Notes under the pieces: generated by a model | Database searches by the model: none | The model's input: the letters and a program-made list of their open reading frames with translations, nothing else | What the model was told of the DNA's origin: nothing | Assembly (NCBI GenBank): GCA_017433245.1 | Contig: JAFRHO010000013.1 | Location: forward strand, 25,421-89,420 | Length of the DNA stretch: 64,000 nt | Direction of reading: 5' to 3' | From: Candidatus Saccharimonadota bacterium | GTDB taxonomy: Bacteria > Patescibacteriota > Saccharimonadia > Saccharimonadales > Saccharimonadaceae | In this document: positions 62,239-64,000 of the stretch, one piece after another | Position numbering within the stretch: position 1 is the stretch's first letter | How the letters are laid out: each line of letters opens with the position of its first letter | Translations under genes and position numbers: made by a program

Positions 62239-63144
62239 ATGAATATTCTGGAATATGCAAAAGGGGTGGAAAGATTGGTGGACCCGATGGAGGTCGGGAA
62301 AGTAACTTATATGCAGACGAAGCTGAGAAAGTTGCCGGTGTGGATGCAACGCAAAATCGTGTCGTCGGCGACGAAGAAGGCCGATAAGATGCCGTTTGTG
62401 GTGGAGCCGTATTGTTCGTTTATGTTTTATGAAATCACGGAGCCAGAGAAGATGCAGAAATTCCTCCCGGCGGGTTTCGTGCCGGCAAGGGCAGCCGTGT
62501 TTGAGGGTGATACGCCAAAATATTATGGTATCGTGACGATGTTTCGAGTACATTCGAGTGTGTTTTGGGGCGCGAGAACGGAGTTTTATCTCGTGGCAGA
62601 AAATGCGGAGACGGGACTACTCTCGTGGATTATCTGTGATTATATTAGTGATACCATATCGTATGATGCGAAACATGGGCTGAAGTCGCCGGATGTTGCG
62701 GGCGCAGTAATGATGACAACGTGTGAGGGGGATTTCGTGTGCGATATGATGGATGGAACTCGGAAGAAATATGCGCGCTGTGAAATGAATCTTGAGAGCG
62801 CGAAGATGCGAAAACTCGACAGTCGGTTGTGGATTGAGGGGAATACTTCAATTGCTTATGGTCGGCTGACGGGAGAAGAAGATGCAGATTTGTTTTCATT
62901 AACATTCTTTCCAGAAGAGATGAAACAGGCGCTTGAGGTACCAATTAGTAAGGTGAGAAAAGCGGAGGTGCTTTGTGGAACAGGTAAATTGGGTGGGGTT
63001 TTGGAACGGGCTGTGAGTTTCCCGTATGCGCAACACATGTTGTCGGATGCGCCGGAGAGAAGGACGCATTATGGGTCGGAAAAAGCTCTACGTGCAGCGG
63101 TGGAAAAAGTAGATTTTAAGAGAATTAAAACGCTAGGGAATTAG
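62239..63144 (+). CDS. Hypothetical protein
   Basis: A 301-residue soluble protein. The middle region (about 65-200; EPYCSFMFYEITEPEKMQKFLPAG, then EFYLVAENAETG and CEGDFVCDMMDG) is beta-rich and faintly recalls the acetoacetate-decarboxylase-like fold, but the catalytic Lys is not identified. It has a AAAGGAT site 11 nt before the ATG and follows the helical protein by 11 nt, so they share a transcript. It ends 2 nt before the convergent acidic gene. Function unknown. Confidence 0.65.
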   Translation: MNILEYAKGVERLVDPMEVGKVTYMQTKLRKLPVWMQRKIVSSATKKADKMPFVVEPYCSFMFYEITEPEKMQKFLPAGFVPARAAVFEGDTPKYYGIVTMFRVHSSVFWGARTEFYLVAENAETGLLSWIICDYISDTISYDAKHGLKSPDVAGAVMMTTCEGDFVCDMMDGTRKKYARCEMNLESAKMRKLDSRLWIEGNTSIAYGRLTGEEDADLFSLTFFPEEMKQALEVPISKVRKAEVLCGTGKLGGVLERAVSFPYAQHMLSDAPERRTHYGSEKALRAAVEKVDFKRIKTLGN

Positions 63145-63146
63145 AA

Positions 63147-63488
63147 CTATTCATCGTCACTAAGATCGTAGTCTTCGGCGCCGATGCCGTAGCCAAGTTC
63201 GTAGGCTTCGCGTTGGTCCTCGTCAAGCTCATCTAAATTGACCGAGGAGCCAAAACCGGAGTGGGGAAGCATGTGGTGTTCTCTATCAAAGCGACCGTCA
63301 TCCATGCCGAGTGCTTCATAGTAGGAAGCATCGTGATAACCGTCGTCATCCGAGTTATCCGAATTATCATCTAGGTCATCATCAAAATCATCGTTTTCGT
63401 CGTCTGAATCGTAGTCATCATCGTATAATTCGTCATCTTCTCGGTCGAGGCCGTAGTCTTCGTCGTCGTATTCGTCGTAATCATCCAT
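63147..63488 (-). CDS. Highly acidic Asp/Tyr-rich protein with IGAEDYD motif
   Basis: A 113-residue protein in which Asp and Glu make up about half of the sequence (MDDYDEYDDEDYG...). The second half is more complex (YEALGMDDGRF, HHMLPHSGFGSS, DEDQREAYELGYG) and ends IGAEDYDLSDDE. The IGAEDYD motif is shared with the 39-residue ORF at 45249-45368. A TATAAT exactly 6 nt before the ATG implies a leaderless mRNA. No signal peptide. It may mimic DNA or bind basic proteins or metal ions; all three are guesses. Confidence 0.75.
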   Translation of the reverse strand: MDDYDEYDDEDYGLDREDDELYDDDYDSDDENDDFDDDLDDNSDNSDDDGYHDASYYEALGMDDGRFDREHHMLPHSGFGSSVNLDELDEDQREAYELGYGIGAEDYDLSDDE

Positions 63489-63494
63489 AGCTGT

Positions 63495-63500
63495 ATTATA
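63495..63500 (-). promoter_or_regulatory. -10 box, leaderless start of acidic protein gene
   Basis: Minus-strand TATAAT (TGATATAAT), 6 nt before the ATG at 63488. Confidence 0.6.
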
Positions 63501-63508
63501 TCATGGAG

Positions 63509-63680
63509 CTAGTTTTTGCGGCGACGGAGGAAGCGGATAGTGGAGGTCGCGATAATGAAGGTAATACACATAGTGCAGCCGGAGGCGGTGGCGTAGGTTG
63601 AATTTGAATTAAAGACGGATGTAAATACTAAAAAGCTAATGTTAAAGTAATGGCTGCGAGGCCTTTTTAAAAATACTCAT
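63509..63680 (-). pseudogene. Remnant of a surface-protein gene: signal peptide joined to C-terminal anchor
   Basis: From the ATG at 63680 (GGAGA 8 nt upstream) the frame gives MSIFKKASQPLL and stops. Shifting frame in the following bases gives a signal-peptide-like AAITLTLAF, then LVFTSVFNSNSTYATASG, which ends CTMCITFIIATSTIRFLRRRKN with a membrane helix and basic tail at TAG 63509. Two single-base shifts (one in a run of T) are needed, so it is probably a decayed gene whose middle has been lost. Confidence 0.5.
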
Positions 63681-63711
63681 TTGAGTTCTCCGTTTTTTGA
63701 TGTTGTATGAC

Positions 63712-63737
63712 TTAGATTCGAGTGTCGACGAATCTAA
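63712..63737. other. Inverted repeat upstream of decayed gene
   Basis: TTAGATTCG, 8-nt loop, CGAATCTAA. It lies between the -10 box and the remnant gene on the minus strand, so it could be a 5' leader hairpin or an operator. Confidence 0.5.
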
Positions 63738-63746
63738 CTAATGTTT

Positions 63747-63752
63747 ATTATA
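63747..63752 (-). promoter_or_regulatory. -10 box for decayed surface gene
   Basis: Minus-strand TATAAT in TGCTATAAT context, about 67 nt before the ATG at 63680. Confidence 0.45.
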
Positions 63753-63948
63753 GCATAGTGGTTGTGGTTTTGTATATTATTTTCGTTTTTTGTGAAGGAC
63801 TAGTATTAATATAACGATTATGCTAATATATAATTATAATATTAATGATTTATTAAAAAATTATAATAAAAGGGTCCCATACATGATTTTAAACACAACA
63901 CTCACTAATAAAGCATAGTTACTATTGTTATGTTATTAATGCTTGTGT

Positions 63949-63954
63949 TATAAT
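63949..63954 (+). promoter_or_regulatory. -10 box, leaderless start of terminal gene
   Basis: TTGTGTTATAAT, 6 nt before the ATG at 63961. The 180 nt before it are very AT-rich and hold no other recognisable feature. Confidence 0.55.
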
Positions 63955-63960
63955 GAACTT

Positions 63961-64000
63961 ATGAACAAGGCCATACAATCATTATTTCTTATCACTATAT
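63961..64000 (+). CDS. Start of a gene running off the right edge (possible signal peptide)
   Basis: Thirteen codons, MNKAIQSLFLITI, hydrophobic after a short basic start, as in a signal peptide or membrane anchor. Supported mainly by the perfectly spaced leaderless promoter; the rest lies outside the window. Confidence 0.5.
   Translation, partial: MNKAIQSLFLITI

Noticed and set aside
1..64000. CRISPR array or insertion sequence
   Set aside because: No spaced short direct repeats and no transposase or integrase motif were seen in any frame.

Overview
The window reads as a chromosomal segment of a host-associated Patescibacteria/CPR bacterium, most likely Candidatus Saccharibacteria (TM7). 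The evidence is the CPR-type set of type IV secretion-like genes (several VirB2-like pilin modules, a VirB6-like protein, a PrgI/VirB3-like protein and a VirB4 ATPase), compact overlapping genes, ribonuclease Y, a minimal chaperone set and many exported surface proteins. UGA is used as a stop (for example at the end of uvrA and murI), which argues against the SR1/Gracilibacteria code. The plus strand is G-rich over most of the window, as expected if it is the leading strand.

Layout: 1-2208 membrane glycosyltransferase (partial) and a membrane protein. 2301-9772 uvrA, a TylF-type methyltransferase, a four-domain exported cell-wall hydrolase and two membrane-anchored partners. 9901-14669 an Ig-like membrane protein, murI, ackA and a CIRCE-controlled groES-groEL operon. 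14823-19381 small membrane proteins, tRNA-Ser(GCU), a pilin, comF, hsp20 and a fused transporter/spermidine synthase. 19446-28615 the T4SS-like locus: three pilin genes (one holding two pilin modules) divergent from virB6-, prgI/virB3- and virB4-like genes. 28612-29804 a CIRCE-controlled J-protein and a small protein. 29974-31803 and 37697-39448 two paralogous FISUMP-type surface proteins, with a decayed third copy at 36921-37500. 32071-36845 rny, a formate/nitrite transporter, a CDF metal transporter, an AlkD-like protein and an MBL hydrolase. 39549-49606 envelope and surface proteins mixed with small metabolic genes. 49741-51507 small accessory genes. 51556-61034 a defence island: type I restriction-modification operon hsdM / GIY-YIG / hsdS / prrC / hsdR, then a possible SieB-like membrane protein and a Panacea toxin-antitoxin pair. 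61113-64000 small hypotheticals, an acidic protein, a decayed surface-protein remnant and the start of another gene.

How the genes fit together: the wall hydrolase, pilins, T4SS-like core and VPNTG-tailed surface proteins suit an epibiont that attaches to a host cell. PrrC sits exactly where it does in E. coli prr loci, between hsdS and hsdR, and keeps the Arg-Glu-His nuclease triad. This suggests a restriction system guarded by a latent anticodon nuclease, here with an added GIY-YIG gene. A clear expression rule also emerges. At least twelve genes carry a perfect TATAAT exactly 6 nt before the start codon, which predicts leaderless mRNAs, while most others have ordinary Shine-Dalgarno sites. 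All assignments come from reading the sequence; no database search was run.
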